NCBI GenBank assembly: GCA_023488865.1
Contig: JAMDDG010000409.1
Coordinates: 1 to 6,912, forward strand
Direction of reading: 5' to 3'
Origin: Bacteroidota bacterium
GTDB lineage: Bacteria; Bacteroidota; Bacteroidia; Bacteroidales; Prolixibacteraceae
Length of the DNA stretch: 6,912 nucleotides
Under the pieces are notes generated by a model. The model worked only from the letters and a program-made list of their open reading frames with translations. It was not told the origin of the DNA and did not search any database. The first letter of the stretch is position 1; each line of letters begins with the position of its first letter. Shown here piece after piece: positions 5,853 through 6,912 of the stretch. Position numbers and translations under genes: made by a program.

Positions 5853-6896
5853 ATGAGTGATTTTGACCTTTTATCAACGGTTGAGCAGGGTGGTTGTTCG
5901 GCCAAACTTTCGCCCGTGCAGTTGGGTGAGATCCTTGCCAAACTGCCCAAGGTGGAGCATCCCAATCTGATGGTCGGCATTGAAACCCACGATGATGCGG
6001 GTGTTTACAAAATGGATGAGCAGACGGCCCTGATCTATACCACCGATTTTTTCCCGCCTGTCTGCAGCGACGGGTATGAATTTGGCCAGATCGCGGCCGC
6101 CAATGCCCTGAGCGATGTCTACGCCATGGGCGGCGCCCCGTTGCTGGTTTTGAACCTGATGATGTTTTCTTCCTCAAAAATTCCGCTTGATGTTTTTAGC
6201 GCTATTCTGCAGGGCGGCCACGATAAGGTGGTGGAAGCCGGGGCGCTGGTATTAGGCGGTCATACCATCGAAGACCATCCGCCCAAATACGGACTGGCGG
6301 TTGTGGGTACGGTACATCCCGATAGATTGATCACCAACTCTGGTGTCAAGGCCGGCGATCAGCTGATCCTGACGAAGCCGCTGGGTACCGGGGTGATCCT
6401 GGCCGGACAACGGAATGGCATGACCGAAAGAGACACGGTACAAAAGGCGTTGGAATATATGAAACAGCTAAATAAAAGCGGGGCAGCCGTGATGCAGCAG
6501 TTCAACCTGAAGGGGGCCACCGATATTACCGGATTCGGTTTGCTGGGTCATGCCATGCGCATGGCGGATGCCAGTCAGGTTACCCTGAGGATTCAATCGG
6601 GATTATTGCCCCATTTCCCGGAATCGATCGCTTTGCTTGAAGAGGGTTGTATCCCGGGTGCGGCATTCAGAAACCTGGAATTTGTTAAAGCCCACACCAC
6701 TTTTGGCACGACCTTGAACTACGAACGAAAAATGCTGTGTTGCGATGCCCAAACCTCCGGCGGGTTATTGATGGCGGTGCCGGCAGATAAAGCGGCTGAA
6801 GTGCTGGAGATATTAAAAACAAAAGCAGGCTTGCCCGAATCTGCGATCATCGGGGAAGCGCTGCCCAGGAGTAAAAAGGCATTGTATTTGGATTAG
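5853..6896 (+). CDS. selD: Selenide, water dikinase (selenophosphate synthetase)
   Basis: A 347-aa enzyme, full length for the family, that makes selenophosphate from selenide and ATP, giving AMP and phosphate. Selenophosphate is the selenium donor for selenocysteine and for 2-selenouridine in tRNA. The N-terminal catalytic segment is EQGGCSAKL with Cys15 and Lys18, matching Cys17 and Lys20 of the E. coli enzyme. Metal/ATP-binding acids fall at the expected places with a constant offset of three: D48 in HDDAGVY, D65 in TTDFFPP, D88 in NALSDVYAMGG and D224 in ATDITGFGLLGH. GGHT and TKPLGTG are also present. The active-site Cys codon is TGT, so this is the cysteine form, not a selenoprotein. 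The ATG follows a strong -7 element by four bases. G+C is about 60% at 6061-6120, well above the upstream genes. No selenocysteine or selenouridine genes (selA, selB, mnmH) are in the window. It ends with tandem stops TAG TAA. Confidence 0.97.
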   Translation: MSDFDLLSTVEQGGCSAKLSPVQLGEILAKLPKVEHPNLMVGIETHDDAGVYKMDEQTALIYTTDFFPPVCSDGYEFGQIAAANALSDVYAMGGAPLLVLNLMMFSSSKIPLDVFSAILQGGHDKVVEAGALVLGGHTIEDHPPKYGLAVVGTVHPDRLITNSGVKAGDQLILTKPLGTGVILAGQRNGMTERDTVQKALEYMKQLNKSGAAVMQQFNLKGATDITGFGLLGHAMRMADASQVTLRIQSGLLPHFPESIALLEEGCIPGAAFRNLEFVKAHTTFGTTLNYERKMLCCDAQTSGGLLMAVPADKAAEVLEILKTKAGLPESAIIGEALPRSKKALYLD

Positions 6897-6912
6897 TAAT
6901 TTTTTTGTTTTC

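Noticed and set aside
5895..5897. Selenocysteine at the SelD active site
   Set aside because: The codon is TGT (Cys), so no SECIS element or Sec insertion is needed.
5731..6177. 148-codon open frame on the minus strand
   Set aside because: It is antisense to selD, rich in Arg/Pro/His as expected from a shadow of GC-rich coding sequence, and shows no domain.
6897..6912. Intrinsic terminator after selD
   Set aside because: The tail is T-rich, but I see no stable GC hairpin just before it and the window ends here.

Overview
The window looks like an accessory (defence-type) region of a Bacteroidota genome that abuts a conserved housekeeping gene. The evidence for the phylum is a TAnnTTTG-type -7 promoter element before the last gene, the lack of clear Shine-Dalgarno sequences, and the family flavour of the Eco57I-like and RhuM-like proteins. 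Everything is on the + strand. Base composition is patchy in hand-counted 60-base blocks: about 25% G+C in the first gene, about 62% in the element at 1081-1140, about 43% in the 5' part of the large restriction gene, about 28% in its 3' part, and about 60% in selD. This suggests material of several origins.

Layout. (1) 1-603: 3' part of a TPR/TRAFs-binding-domain (DUF4071-like) protein that begins outside the window. (2) 605-1009: a small ThsB/MTH538-type TIR protein, one base after the previous stop, so the two form an operon. (3) 1019-1151: a GC-rich, imperfectly palindromic element with AAC...GTT ends, resembling an integron attC or cassette-end repeat, directly downstream of the TIR gene. 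(4) 1208-5176: a 1322-aa single-chain restriction-modification enzyme of the Eco57I/type IIG class, with an N-terminal PD-(D/E)XK nuclease, a gamma-class N6-adenine methyltransferase and a TaqI-like target-recognition region. It carries a 26-bp perfect palindrome inside the reading frame. (5) 5229-5674: a rhuM-family gene broken by an internal deletion; its C-terminal tail survives out of frame. (6) 5675-5852: a non-coding joint full of palindromes and a 30-bp inverted repeat. (7) 5853-6896: selD, selenide,water dikinase, probably read from a leaderless promoter at 5821-5848.

How the parts fit. The TPR/TIR pair and the type IIG enzyme are both plausible anti-phage functions: TIR proteins act on NAD+, and the restriction enzyme cuts unmodified DNA. 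The attC-like element suggests that the TIR pair arrived as a mobile cassette. selD (selenium metabolism) is unrelated and probably marks the edge of the conserved chromosome. The most unusual features are the TIR/TRAFs-binding pair followed by a cassette-end element, the in-frame palindrome in the restriction gene, the deletion-scarred rhuM, and at least five different palindromic repeats in under 6 kb.
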